In this document: one piece after another, positions 23,664 to 32,864 of the stretch | Position numbering within the stretch: the first letter of the stretch is position 1 | Layout of the letters: the number at the start of each line of letters is the position of its first letter | NCBI GenBank assembly: GCA_017469785.1 | Contig: JAFUFU010000041.1 | Coordinates: 19,226-83,225, forward strand | DNA: 64,000 nucleotides | Source of the DNA: Treponema sp. | GTDB taxonomy: Bacteria; Spirochaetota; Spirochaetia; Treponematales; Treponemataceae | Reading direction: 5' to 3' | Notes under the pieces: model-generated | Seen by the model: only the letters and a program-made list of their open reading frames with translations | The model's database searches: none | What the model was told of the DNA's origin: nothing | Program-made: the position numbers and the translations under genes

Positions 23664-25544
23664 TTATTTTGCTTCATAAATCGAAATCGAGTGAGGCTCA
23701 AAAAGAAAGCCCTCTTTCATTCGCTCGGCATAATCCACAACAGCCTCAAGATTTTCCGGACGTACGCCGAATCTTGAAACCAGTTCAGTTCTTTCTATAT
23801 AAATGGCTTTGTCACTCAAATTGATAAAGCCAATGTATTTCTGATTTTTCGAAAAGATGAAGTAGGATTCGGCATTTCTGTTCTCCACGCCAAAGTCTTC
23901 GTCCTCAAAAATCTTGTAAAGGGCTTCGATTTTTCTGGTTAATCCGCCCTCTTTTTCAGCATCAAAATGCACCGGATCATCCGAATGCATAATCTGGCTG
24001 GCAAAAAGATAATTCACCAGGGCTATCAGGATTTTTTCCTTGTCTGTCAGACTGATATTCTCGTAACGAAGGAAAACCACGTCCGGGTCGTTGACGAAAA
24101 TACCGTTATCCCAGAAAGCGTGCCCCAGCGTGTCCTGCATGTTCACGAATGCGCTGGGCCGTGACGGATAATTCGCCTTTTTCATCCAGGAAATATCCCA
24201 GGCCTCTTTGGTGTCAGTGCCGATTCGTGAAAGGGGGAAGGCTTTGAAACTGGCCTCAAAAGGCATTCCGCAGCCAAGGTAAGCCACCCGCTCGCCTTTT
24301 TTGTTCATCGTGCGTTTTGTAAGCACCTTCACTGCCCTGTCGTACCATTCGTAAGCAGAGCCGCCATTGGCAAATTTGCCTTTAAGAAGCCCCGCAAAAA
24401 GGAAGTCCAGCTTAAGGTAGCGAAAGCCCCAGTCGTTCACGGCCTTGTCAATCAGCGAGCCAAGATGAGCAAGAACATCGTCCCGGCTCAAGTCAAGGCA
24501 GAAGTAAGAGCCGGGCCAAGAAGGCTGCTCCTTTCCGAAGTTGGCTCCCCAAAGCGGATTGAAACCGGCCGCAAGAGGCTTTCCCTTTTCGTCACGCAAA
24601 ATCCAGTCGCGGTGAGTACGGGCAAAGTTGCTGCGCAAATCCACGATGAAGGGGGCAATCCACAAGCCCGGAACATAGCCTTTATCCGAAATGGAAGCCG
24701 CCAGTGCCGACATGCCCTCAGGAAAGCGGTCAGGGCGGGCATCCCAGTCCCCCAGTGAGATTTCCCAGCCGTCGTCTACCTGAAAGACACAGGGCTTTTG
24801 ATTGTCAAGGAAGTGAGTCTTAATCAGATTTTCGGTCTGAGAAAGGCCAGCCAAATCCCCCTGAATCAACTCGTCGTTGATATTGGCATAGTGATTGTAC
24901 CATGATTCCCAGCCGCCCACGGTGATTTTGCCTTTAAGCGGAGTGGAATTAAGGAAGCCCAGACTTCCGAAACGCCCGTTTTTATCAGCAGCGAAGAGTT
25001 TCTGCGTTTTTTCCCGCAATTCAAAGAAATCCGAGGCAGAAAAAAGCGCAAGCTCGGCGATTTTGTCGCCCTCATGCCATTTTTTGCCGTCGCTGTACGC
25101 CGTACAGGTGATTTCCCGCTTTTTCCGGTCCACGTAGAAGCTAACCGGCGGAAGAAGGCCACCCACATTTCCTACCGAAGCAAGAGCGAGATAGAGATTC
25201 TTTCCGTTCCAGTTCCAGCGGAGATACATGATGAAACTGCCCACAAGAAGTTTTTTTGAATGAAGCTTTTTAGGCAGCTTTCCAGGAAGGGTGAAATAAT
25301 TTTTCCACTGGGGAACCACAGGAAAATATCTTTTCTGAAACTTTCCCGCGTCAATTTCGCCACCGAAAGCCCAGCCCTGCCAGCCAGAGCCGTAAAAGGC
25401 GAAGTCGTTGTCTTTGCAGAATTTTCTGTCTCCCTCGCCTTCAATTTGTCCGTCAATCAGGGAGTCAATCGAAAGAACCGTAAAAATCCTGTTTTCCTTG
25501 TCAGTGACTTCTTCACCATGATAGAAATATTCAGTACGCTCCAT
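23664..25544 (-). CDS. GH36-type alpha-galactosidase
   Basis: Glycoside hydrolase of 626 residues. Clan-D features are visible: QVDDGWEISLGDW, GLWIAPFIV, the nucleophile Asp380 in RYLKLDFLFAG and the acid/base Asp444 in RIGTDTKEAW. The N-terminal half is a beta-sandwich. No signal peptide is present, so it should act in the cytoplasm on a sugar brought in by the GPH transporter of the same operon. Within GH36 some members act on raffinose-type sugars and some on other alpha-galactosides; the exact substrate is not decidable here. It starts 30 bases after the outer-membrane protein gene. Confidence 0.88.
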   Translation of the reverse strand: MERTEYFYHGEEVTDKENRIFTVLSIDSLIDGQIEGEGDRKFCKDNDFAFYGSGWQGWAFGGEIDAGKFQKRYFPVVPQWKNYFTLPGKLPKKLHSKKLLVGSFIMYLRWNWNGKNLYLALASVGNVGGLLPPVSFYVDRKKREITCTAYSDGKKWHEGDKIAELALFSASDFFELREKTQKLFAADKNGRFGSLGFLNSTPLKGKITVGGWESWYNHYANINDELIQGDLAGLSQTENLIKTHFLDNQKPCVFQVDDGWEISLGDWDARPDRFPEGMSALAASISDKGYVPGLWIAPFIVDLRSNFARTHRDWILRDEKGKPLAAGFNPLWGANFGKEQPSWPGSYFCLDLSRDDVLAHLGSLIDKAVNDWGFRYLKLDFLFAGLLKGKFANGGSAYEWYDRAVKVLTKRTMNKKGERVAYLGCGMPFEASFKAFPLSRIGTDTKEAWDISWMKKANYPSRPSAFVNMQDTLGHAFWDNGIFVNDPDVVFLRYENISLTDKEKILIALVNYLFASQIMHSDDPVHFDAEKEGGLTRKIEALYKIFEDEDFGVENRNAESYFIFSKNQKYIGFINLSDKAIYIERTELVSRFGVRPENLEAVVDYAERMKEGFLFEPHSISIYEAK

Positions 25545-25574
25545 GATTTTCCCCCTGATTTGTATTCGTTTGGA

Positions 25575-27473
25575 TTAGAAGAACATTTCTACGCCGATTG
25601 GCATGTAGAATCTGTTTGCTTTTCCATCGTAAGAAAGATCAACGATACCATTGACCGTTCCTTCCATTTTCTGAATCGAGAAGTTTCCTGCGATACCAGC
25701 GAACATGAAGTTGTTGGCAGCGAAAGTCTTCTTTACATAGAGCTCAGCGGCGAACTTGTGCTGTGTCAGTTTCAAGTCTTCTACAGAAAGACCACTTTTC
25801 ATTGAACCGTCAGCAGAAGCAGATGTGATATTATAGTTTCCAGAAAGACCGACGAAGAGATCCTGTTTTCCGAAAGGATTGACACAGACTTCAGTAAGGA
25901 AGTCAAAGCCAGCCATAAGGATGTCTGCTCCGTCACCCGCATTCATGTCAACAAGGTTGTAAGAATACTGGCTCAAGTTTGAAACGCCCTGTCCGCCCCA
26001 GACGTGACCTTTGTACATGATGAATCCTTTCTGAATCACACCCATTGTACCAAGGCATGAATACCAGTTGTAGAATTTCTCCGGATCATAGTCACGCAAA
26101 TCATTGTCAGTAACAATCGGAACCTTGAAACCGAGCTCGATAAGGTGAGCGTTCGGCGTTTTCTCCAAGTCGAGGGAAGGATCAAGGAAGCTTGTAGCTC
26201 CACCCATGCCGCCGAGCCAGTCAATGCCGAATTCCATGCGACCATAGTAGTCGTTCAAGCCGAAACCAGCCTCCCGGGCACTTTTATAGGTACTTACTGC
26301 ATATCGGTAGTTATTCTCTGAAATCGAGTCGCCCCAGTACTGAGCCTTAATCTGGAACAGCCCCGGAAGAGTGTAACCAACGCCAGCCTGAGCCGATCTC
26401 ATGCCTTCGTAGAAACTGATTGCCTTGTCGCTGTCTGTGTCTGCAGCACTTTCGCTTCGTGTAGTTGTTCCGTCCGCATTTGTCGTAGTGATTCCAAGAG
26501 TTCCCGCAAGGTCAATCGCACCGTTTACATAGAAGCCTTTGAGAGGAGAATCCTCGTTTGCCTTCGCCGAGAGGAAGAGACCTGTGGCAGTCCAGATTTC
26601 CTGAAAAATATCGTCCTCTGATTTTACGTCGCTTGACTCGCGCTGACCGAAATCACCGATTGTGCCACGAAGTTCCTGCTCCCTCATTCGTCCGAAAGCA
26701 ACTTTTGTCTGGAAGAGAGAATTGTCAAAAAGTCCCCAGATTTTTGCCTGGTCGCCGATTGCCACGGCGTATTTTCCGTCCTCATTGTAGTTCACGTCGT
26801 CAGTGTCTTCGTCTGAATCCCAGAGTTTGTGGACGAAAAGAGCGCGGGCATCAGCGTCAAGGTTAAAGTCGAAGCCAAAGTGCTGGTCAGGAGTGCGGCC
26901 GATAATCCAGAAGCCAACGCGGTTTCCGTAAGACCAGTCAGGCTCAAGCCCCATGTATCCGCGAGAGTTTGACTCATCTTTTTCCTGAGCCTTGAGGGCT
27001 TTGATTATATAATTCCCAGCTACGAGATTTCCAAGTGTTTCTCCGTCTACAGTCTGCCCGTTCATCATAGCATTTACCGCATTGTATGTCGCAACAGCCG
27101 TAGCATAATCTTCAAGATTACTTAAATCTTCTTTTAAGGATACTTCCTCCAACGTATACCCTGCAGCAGCAGCCGCCGCAGACACTGTAGCAAAATTTCC
27201 GCCTTCTTTCAAAGCATTAGCATACAAGGTTTCCGCACCAGTAGCCACTGCAGCATTTGCTACAACTGCATTTCCCGTCGCAGTCAAATCCGCCGTAATC
27301 TTCGTGCTCGTATTCTGACGTCCCACATTGAAAGTAGAGCGTCCCCAAGCGCCGAACGAAATGTCACCCACGCTTGTCTGCAAAGTGTGAGCCTTAAGGG
27401 TCTCGTGTGTCTCGGCAAAAGCCAAGCCAGCCGTAAGGGCAAGAGCCGAAGCAGCTGCGATAATTCTTTTCAT
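25575..27473 (-). CDS. Outer-membrane beta-barrel protein with alanine-rich insert
   Basis: Protein of 632 residues with a clean Sec signal ending AGLAFA before residue 21. Many amphipathic strands and a terminal phenylalanine (GVEMFF) indicate an outer-membrane barrel; treponemes have several such proteins. As first gene of the carbohydrate operon it may serve as a porin for the sugar. Residues 45-165 form an alanine-rich, apparently helical and low-complexity insert that does not look like barrel sequence. The start has AGGAGGAAAA upstream. Promoter and operators lie 80-105 bases upstream. Confidence 0.8.
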   Translation of the reverse strand: MKRIIAAASALALTAGLAFAETHETLKAHTLQTSVGDISFGAWGRSTFNVGRQNTSTKITADLTATGNAVVANAAVATGAETLYANALKEGGNFATVSAAAAAAGYTLEEVSLKEDLSNLEDYATAVATYNAVNAMMNGQTVDGETLGNLVAGNYIIKALKAQEKDESNSRGYMGLEPDWSYGNRVGFWIIGRTPDQHFGFDFNLDADARALFVHKLWDSDEDTDDVNYNEDGKYAVAIGDQAKIWGLFDNSLFQTKVAFGRMREQELRGTIGDFGQRESSDVKSEDDIFQEIWTATGLFLSAKANEDSPLKGFYVNGAIDLAGTLGITTTNADGTTTRSESAADTDSDKAISFYEGMRSAQAGVGYTLPGLFQIKAQYWGDSISENNYRYAVSTYKSAREAGFGLNDYYGRMEFGIDWLGGMGGATSFLDPSLDLEKTPNAHLIELGFKVPIVTDNDLRDYDPEKFYNWYSCLGTMGVIQKGFIMYKGHVWGGQGVSNLSQYSYNLVDMNAGDGADILMAGFDFLTEVCVNPFGKQDLFVGLSGNYNITSASADGSMKSGLSVEDLKLTQHKFAAELYVKKTFAANNFMFAGIAGNFSIQKMEGTVNGIVDLSYDGKANRFYMPIGVEMFF

Positions 27474-27519
27474 ATTTTCCTCCTTTTTGAATAACCTTTC
27501 AAAAGTTCTTTTGTTTTTC

Positions 27520-27536
27520 TGATAGTATCACTATCA
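27520..27536. promoter_or_regulatory. Operator O2, 17-base palindrome
   Basis: TGATAGTATCACTATCA, with seven-base arms TGATAGT / ACTATCA. It is identical to O1 and lies 33 bases from it, three helical turns. It falls just downstream of the predicted RNA start. Confidence 0.8.
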
Positions 27537-27551
27537 GTTCCTTTCAAAATT

Positions 27552-27580
27552 ATGATAGTATCACTATCACTTTCTGTCAA
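27552..27580 (-). promoter_or_regulatory. Promoter of the galactoside-type operon, overlapped by operator O1
   Basis: On the minus strand TTGACA (27580-27575) and TATCAT (27557-27552) are 17 bases apart. The palindrome TGATAGTATCACTATCA (27553-27569) covers the spacer and most of the -10 box, so a bound dimer would block RNA polymerase. No second copy of this palindrome was noticed elsewhere in the window. Confidence 0.85.
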
Positions 27581-27608
27581 TAAGAATTTTCATTTTTTTT
27601 CGTTTTCT

Positions 27609-27616
27609 GTTATAAT
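27609..27616 (+). promoter_or_regulatory. Extended -10 promoter of the DUF763 gene
   Basis: TGTTATAAT ends six bases before the ATG. No ribosome-binding site fits in the space, so the mRNA is probably leaderless. No good -35 box is seen. Confidence 0.55.
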
Positions 27617-27622
27617 TTCCCC

Positions 27623-28846
27623 ATGCTCAAACGCTCTGGCTATGCCGATTTGCCCCTTCACACGGGCGTGGTTCCCAAGTGGCTCGCCGACAGGATGAAG
27701 CTTTTGGGAACGGAAATAATCGAAGCCCTGCTCATAAATTACGGAAAAAAGGAAGTTCTCACCCGCCTTTCAGACCCCCTCTGGTTTCAGTCTCTGGGGG
27801 CGGTTTTGGGCATGGACTGGCATTCAAGCGGCATCACCACCAGCGTAATGTATGCCTTGAAGCGGGGAATCAACGAGCGGGCGCGGGAATTCGGCCTTTG
27901 TATTTGCGGCGGCAGGGGAAAATACTCGCGAAAGACGCCGGATGAGCTTTTGTATCTGGCAGATGCCACGGGCTTGGACGGAACTTCCCTCGTAAACGCA
28001 AGCCGGCTCACCGCAAAAGTTGACGGAAACGCAGTTCAGGACGGATTCCAGCTTTACATGCACAATTTTGTCCTGAGCGATCAGGGCGACTGGGTCGTAG
28101 TCCAGCAGGGAATGAACACTCTCACCCGCACCGCCCGCCGCTATCACTGGTCTTCGGAAAATCTCCGCTCCTTTGTTGAAGAGCCTCACTCAGGCGTTAC
28201 TGGCGAAAATCAGGGAAAAATCTTAAATCTCACGGACTCGGCCGCCAAGGAAACACGGGGAAGCATTCTCTCCCTGACTCAGGAAAATCCCGACAAAATG
28301 ATGAAGGAGATTGCGAAAATCTCAAATGAAGAATATGCGCTGACCTTTGAGCTGCATAATGACAGGAATTTAAAAATGCCCGCTCATCACGATGTCCGCG
28401 CTGAAGATGTGGATTTAAAGCGACTGGGAAGCGTTCTTGCCACGGCCTACGAAAGCAACAATCAGGATTTTGAGAGCCTTTTGCTCACGCCGGGGCTTGG
28501 CCCCAGAACGCTGCAGAGCCTTACTTTGGTGAGCGAGGTGATTTACGGAACTCCAAGCCGCTTCACCGACCCTGCACGATTCAGTTTTGCCCACGGAGGA
28601 AAGGACGGCCACCCCTTCCCTGTTCCGCTGAAAATCTACGACGAGTCAATCCGCGTCCTGGGCGACGCAATCGAAAAATCACGCTTGGGCTACAATGACA
28701 AAAGCGAGTGTATCCGCCGCCTCAACGCCACAGCCCGCCAAATCGAAGCCAACTGCTCGCCCCTGGCCGACTTTGAAGCCACAATCGCCCACGAAAAAGC
28801 CCACAGCAAAGAATGGGGCGGCAGAACCTGCATGGACGAGGTTTAA
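27623..28846 (+). CDS. DUF763 family protein
   Basis: Protein of 407 residues. YADLPLHTGVVPKWLADRM at the start, then RLSDPLWFQSLGAVLGMDWH and SSGITTSVMYALKRG, are the DUF763 signature. The family is best known from archaea and is scattered in bacteria, function unknown. LLLTPGLGPRTLQSLTLVSE near residue 290 looks like a helix-hairpin-helix, so nucleic-acid binding is possible. It is divergent from the galactoside operon and shares its 150-base control region. It seems to be translated from a leaderless mRNA. The patchy distribution suggests transfer. Confidence 0.88.
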   Translation: MLKRSGYADLPLHTGVVPKWLADRMKLLGTEIIEALLINYGKKEVLTRLSDPLWFQSLGAVLGMDWHSSGITTSVMYALKRGINERAREFGLCICGGRGKYSRKTPDELLYLADATGLDGTSLVNASRLTAKVDGNAVQDGFQLYMHNFVLSDQGDWVVVQQGMNTLTRTARRYHWSSENLRSFVEEPHSGVTGENQGKILNLTDSAAKETRGSILSLTQENPDKMMKEIAKISNEEYALTFELHNDRNLKMPAHHDVRAEDVDLKRLGSVLATAYESNNQDFESLLLTPGLGPRTLQSLTLVSEVIYGTPSRFTDPARFSFAHGGKDGHPFPVPLKIYDESIRVLGDAIEKSRLGYNDKSECIRRLNATARQIEANCSPLADFEATIAHEKAHSKEWGGRTCMDEV

Positions 28847-28996
28847 ATTCCTCACAGAGCTAAGGAGTACACAGAGGTTATTTCCCGATAATATAAGGCT
28901 AATCTTCAGTCATATTTTTAGGCGTGACCGAGGTGTTTTATTTTCGTATAACCAAAGTACTCTCTGTGACCTCTGTGTCTCTGTGAGGAATTCTAT
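28846..28996. repeat. CTCTGTG-type inverted repeat element, copy 4
   Basis: The left arm is AAATTCCTCACAGAG and the right arm CTCTGTGTCTCTGTGAGGAATT. Inside lies GGCGTGACCGAGGTGTT, whose reverse complement recurs in copy 5 with two changes. It fills the gap between convergent genes. Confidence 0.75.
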
Positions 28997-29826
28997 TCCA
29001 CAATGCTTCTTACGAATTTAAGAGAAGCAGGCACGTCCTTTACGCCCTCGAAAATAAGGTAAGCGTCCGGGCACTCTGCTTTAATCATAGGCAAAAAGTC
29101 CTTCCAGCCCATGATTCCCTGACCAAGCGGCGCGATTTCAAGCTCCTCGCCATTGACCACATAATCCTTTAAGTGGAAGCCGCAGATTTTTCCTTTAAAA
29201 AGCTTGAGGCAGGTCTCAAAAATCTTCGCCCTCTCCTCGTGATTTCCGATGTAAAGATAATTGTAAATATCCACGATAAAGCGGAAATTCTCCTGACCGG
29301 GATCAATTTCATCGGCCAGGCGTTTCAGCATCTCCGGCTTGTACATACAGTGGCCCCATGCTCCCTCAAGAGCCATGCAGACACCAGAGTCTTTGGCGAC
29401 AGCCGGCATGGGAGCGAAAATCTTCTTGACTTCCTGAAAGGCCTCTTCCGTCTGATTTTTGGGATTGTAAGTCCATTTGTCATCGTTGTAGCTGCCGGTC
29501 TCGCTGGCAACGAATCTCGCCCCGAATTCAGCGGCATGACGGAGATGGTCGGCATATTTTTCGGCTCCGGCCTTCACTTTTTCCTTGTTTGAGTGAACGG
29601 GATTAAAATAAGCCCCTAAAAGAGGAATCTCAACCTTGTGCGAGTTAAAGCCAGTCCTGATTTCTGAAATCACTTCCGGCGTGAGAGTGCCCGGGTTTCC
29701 GTTCTGTCCCTCAACAGCCTTCGCAATCGCCAGCTGAACGCCGTCAAAGCCCCATTCATGAGCATTTTTTCCCAGCCAGTCAGCGCTTCCCTTTCCGATA
29801 TCATGCGGTCGAATCAAAATCTTCAT
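28993..29826 (-). CDS. Sugar phosphate isomerase/epimerase-like TIM barrel
   Basis: Cytoplasmic protein of about 277 residues of the xylose-isomerase-like/AP endonuclease 2 superfamily. Metal-site residues are likely in ALEGAWGH, FIVDIYNYLYIGN, GFHLKDYVVNGEE and LIFEGVKD, the usual E, D, H, E order. Such proteins act on sugars, inositols or hydroxypyruvate; the precise reaction cannot be told. It stands alone between convergent DUF763 and a divergent lipoprotein gene. ATG 29826 (MKILIRPHD) is supported by TGGAG nine bases upstream. Confidence 0.82.
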   Translation of the reverse strand: MKILIRPHDIGKGSADWLGKNAHEWGFDGVQLAIAKAVEGQNGNPGTLTPEVISEIRTGFNSHKVEIPLLGAYFNPVHSNKEKVKAGAEKYADHLRHAAEFGARFVASETGSYNDDKWTYNPKNQTEEAFQEVKKIFAPMPAVAKDSGVCMALEGAWGHCMYKPEMLKRLADEIDPGQENFRFIVDIYNYLYIGNHEERAKIFETCLKLFKGKICGFHLKDYVVNGEELEIAPLGQGIMGWKDFLPMIKAECPDAYLIFEGVKDVPASLKFVRSIVE

Positions 29827-29997
29827 GTTTTTCTCCAAAAATTACTGAGAAAAGATTAAATTATTTTCAGGGGCAAATCAACTGCCTGCGGCTGTTCCAC
29901 CCTTCGCTAACGCTCATTGCTCCACTTAGTTCCGCAACTTCGGGGTTCCATAGCCGAGCCGCCATTTCTTCCAATGAAAATTTTTCTTGCAGAAATA

Positions 29998-30026
29998 ATG
30001 ACAAATGAAAAATCCTCGGTTATAAT
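29998..30026 (+). promoter_or_regulatory. Promoter of the C9-tract lipoprotein gene
   Basis: ATGACA and TATAAT are 17 bases apart and 32 bases before the ATG, with AAAGGAG in the leader. Upstream, 29877-29965 holds an intergenic stretch with short GC-rich inverted repeats and no ORF. Confidence 0.7.
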
Positions 30027-30057
30027 TTTAAAATAATATAAAAAAAGGAGTCGCGGT

Positions 30058-31827
30058 ATGAAAACTAAAATCTTCACAACGTTTTCACTTCTTATTATTC
30101 TTCTTGCTTCCTGCGCTTTCAATGAAAAATCTTCCGGCAAAAGTAGCCTCTCTTTCTCAATTCCACAAGAGACCCTTGTAAAAATTGCAGAAAAACGGCA
30201 TGTCATTTCACCATCGCTAAATTATACCCCCCCCCGTATCTACAAAAACGAGGTCAACAATCAAACCGAAGAAACTGAAACTTTAAAAATCACGGCCGAA
30301 CTCACTGGCTCTTCAAGCGGCACGCAGACAAAAAATTCTTCCGCAGATTTTGAAAGCATTTACAAGACTTCAGACATTTCATTCACCTTCTCAGACCTTG
30401 ACTCAAGAGACACCTATAAAATCACCGTCAATGTTTACGATTCCTATTTCGGAGAAGATTACCTGATTTACACAGGCACAACCGAAAATATCGAGCTTCA
30501 GAAAAATCAGCCAACAACAGTGACAGTCAAGCTCAGTTACGCAGAACAAGAACCTGAGCAGGAAGAGGGATTCACTACAAGCATCGTGCTGTATAACAAG
30601 ATTGCGGCAGTTATGAACGGTGACGGAACTGTTAAAACTCCGGCAAACTATGCGATGTACAAATTCGACAAAGATTTCTTGGAATCTGGAACTCAAACTT
30701 CCCCAACCAAGACTTTCTCAGAGGGCAAAACATTCACGGATTTTGTGATTGATACAAATGATTTTGTTTATTACACCGATGGCGAAAAACTTTATTGCGA
30801 AGCGTATGAAGAGCCTGAGATTGCGACTTTAGACATATCATCCGCCGTAACAGATATAAAACTTTACAAGGATAAAACTGGATTAATCTTCTACGCAGGA
30901 TTTGCAGAAGGAAATATTATAATCAATGCCTATGATGTTGGATTTGGCACAAATGCCACAATGATTTCAGAACAAATTGCCGATAGTTCTATCGACACAT
31001 CTGAATTCTTTGATTTCGCGACAAATCTTGAAAAAACAAACTACGATGAAGTAAACAACATCTCGGTATACGAAGGTTATATTTATATTGCAGTTAAAGG
31101 GCAAGAATCAGGAATCTGTTTCGTAAAGATTCCGATGAAGTACACTGCGAATTACAATAACGGCAATTATATAGAAACCATTGAACTTGAAAATACAACA
31201 GATAAAATTGAATCCATCAAACTTTCAGAAAAAGACGGAGCTTTCACAAGCAGCATTACAGCAAAAGGAAAAATCACCGACATGATTTTGCAGAACGAGT
31301 ACCTGTATGCGTTGTTTAGTGAAAGTTCAGTACAAACGGACTCTTCTATACAAGAAGCTGATTCTTCACTGATTTTTAAACATTATGCACGTGGAGCTTT
31401 AATCAGAATCAGCCCCAACAATTTCACGAAGGAAGAAACAAATATTCTTGGTGATTCCTCAATTGCATCAAACTCACCTATAAGATTCTCATCCGAAGAC
31501 GGAAACTTTAACATGTCACTTTACCAAGCCACGAATAATTTCTTCGGGCCCCAAAAATTTATCGCAATCAAGCCAAAGAAGCTTGTCATTTCTGATGACG
31601 GACGAAAATTCTTCTACGATGAAGAAAAATCAAAATTCTGTTACAAGAATATAAATCAGGTTATCATTTTTGACGAGGAAACTTCTGTAAGCACGGCATA
31701 TACAATAAACGCAACGCAGAATATTAAGTTTGATACAGAGACAACAGAAAGAATCGATTATATTTACAGTGGCTCACCTTATACTAATGATACGGTCGCT
31801 ACCTGTGAAAATGCTGACGAAGAATAA
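30058..31827 (+). CDS. Putative lipoprotein with a C9 tract
   Basis: Protein of 589 residues with a lipoprotein signal ending LLASC at Cys19. The rest is rich in acidic and hydroxyl residues and has several strand-rich repeats (for example FVIDTNDFVYYTDGEKLY), suggesting a beta-propeller-like surface protein, but no family is recognised. A run of nine C at 30227-30235 (codons for T-P-P-R near residue 57) makes it a candidate phase-variable gene; the frame is open as sequenced. The next gene, a glycosyltransferase, starts directly after its stop codon. Confidence 0.7.
   Translation: MKTKIFTTFSLLIILLASCAFNEKSSGKSSLSFSIPQETLVKIAEKRHVISPSLNYTPPRIYKNEVNNQTEETETLKITAELTGSSSGTQTKNSSADFESIYKTSDISFTFSDLDSRDTYKITVNVYDSYFGEDYLIYTGTTENIELQKNQPTTVTVKLSYAEQEPEQEEGFTTSIVLYNKIAAVMNGDGTVKTPANYAMYKFDKDFLESGTQTSPTKTFSEGKTFTDFVIDTNDFVYYTDGEKLYCEAYEEPEIATLDISSAVTDIKLYKDKTGLIFYAGFAEGNIIINAYDVGFGTNATMISEQIADSSIDTSEFFDFATNLEKTNYDEVNNISVYEGYIYIAVKGQESGICFVKIPMKYTANYNNGNYIETIELENTTDKIESIKLSEKDGAFTSSITAKGKITDMILQNEYLYALFSESSVQTDSSIQEADSSLIFKHYARGALIRISPNNFTKEETNILGDSSIASNSPIRFSSEDGNFNMSLYQATNNFFGPQKFIAIKPKKLVISDDGRKFFYDEEKSKFCYKNINQVIIFDEETSVSTAYTINATQNIKFDTETTERIDYIYSGSPYTNDTVATCENADEE
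30227..30235. repeat. Homopolymeric C9 tract inside lipoprotein gene
   Basis: Nine consecutive C residues in coding sequence, about 170 bases after the start codon. It is the same length as the tract at 13961. Confidence 0.85.
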
Positions 31828-32829
31828 ATGACGGAAACTATTAAAATCTCCGTTTGCATTCCAGTCTGCAATACTGAAAAATGGCTCGCACAATGCCTCG
31901 AAAGTGTCGCCGCACAGGATTTCATCGGAATTGAAATTCTTGTGCTGAGCGATGCAAGCCGCGGCAGGGATGAAAACGGACGGAGCGCAAAAAAGATTGT
32001 AAAGGAATTCTCCAAGACAATCAAAAAACGCGGACTTTCGGATAATATTTCTGTCCGTTATCTTGAAAATCAGCGGAATCAGGCTCTTGTCGAAGTCCGC
32101 CGGACTCTGGTTGAGGAAGCGGCGGGAGATTACATTTTCATGCTGGATTCTGACGATTTTCTTCCGCCAAACGCACTTTCTTCTTTATACAGTGAGGCAA
32201 TTAAACACAATGCAGATGTAGTTCAGGGCGACTGCGTGACACTCGACAGCGAAGGGAAAAATCATGTTGAGAGCCGGAACGAAGTCCATCCATACGAAGG
32301 CATTCTTGAAGGAAAATCTGTTTTTTCCGGGTGTTTTATTGAAGGAAAATACCGCCCCGTAATCGCCACAAAACTGATTCGCCATAAGATTTACCAACAA
32401 GCGTTCGAGCAAGTTCCGTTTATTTACGCCCACATGGCAGAAGAAGTTCTCCAGTATTTTTTCATCGCAAGATTTTCAAAGCTTTATGTCGGAATCAAAA
32501 CGCCGGTGTATTTTTACCGTCAGGGTGTCGGAATCACATCCAAAAAAATCACGGAAATTTCAGAATGGCAGAAAGTCTGCTCCGCCGCAAGCATAATCAC
32601 AGCCCTTTACGACTGGGCCGAAAATGAAGAAAAGAACGGAAATCTGCCGTCCGCCGAAGAAATGGAATCCCTGCAGCGGCTTGCAAAATTCTACTGTGTG
32701 AACAATGTCCGACAACTGAACGAAAAAGTTGTACCAGAATTGCATGAAAAAGCAAGGGAAATGCTGTGCGACTACTGGGGCGAAGACGCAATCAAGCGCA
32801 CAGAAGAATTCATAGCCAAAAATTGCTAA
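31828..32829 (+). CDS. Family 2 glycosyltransferase
   Basis: GT-A fold enzyme of 333 residues. ISVCIPVCNTEKWLAQCLES at the start, a VRRTLVEEAAGDY segment and the metal-binding FMLDSDDFLPP are typical of GT2. No membrane segment is seen, so it works at the cytoplasmic face. Its ATG immediately follows the TAA of the lipoprotein gene, with no spacer, so translation is coupled and the C9 tract upstream could control both genes. Donor and acceptor are unknown. Confidence 0.9.
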   Translation: MTETIKISVCIPVCNTEKWLAQCLESVAAQDFIGIEILVLSDASRGRDENGRSAKKIVKEFSKTIKKRGLSDNISVRYLENQRNQALVEVRRTLVEEAAGDYIFMLDSDDFLPPNALSSLYSEAIKHNADVVQGDCVTLDSEGKNHVESRNEVHPYEGILEGKSVFSGCFIEGKYRPVIATKLIRHKIYQQAFEQVPFIYAHMAEEVLQYFFIARFSKLYVGIKTPVYFYRQGVGITSKKITEISEWQKVCSAASIITALYDWAENEEKNGNLPSAEEMESLQRLAKFYCVNNVRQLNEKVVPELHEKAREMLCDYWGEDAIKRTEEFIAKNC

Positions 32830-32849
32830 TTCCTAATTTTCCAAGAATC

Positions 32850-32858
32850 TGCTATAAT
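32850..32858 (+). promoter_or_regulatory. Extended -10 promoter of the RsmI-like gene
   Basis: TGCTATAAT ends seven bases before ATG 32865. There is no room for a ribosome-binding site, which points to a leaderless transcript. Confidence 0.5.
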
Positions 32859-32864
32859 TTTCTC

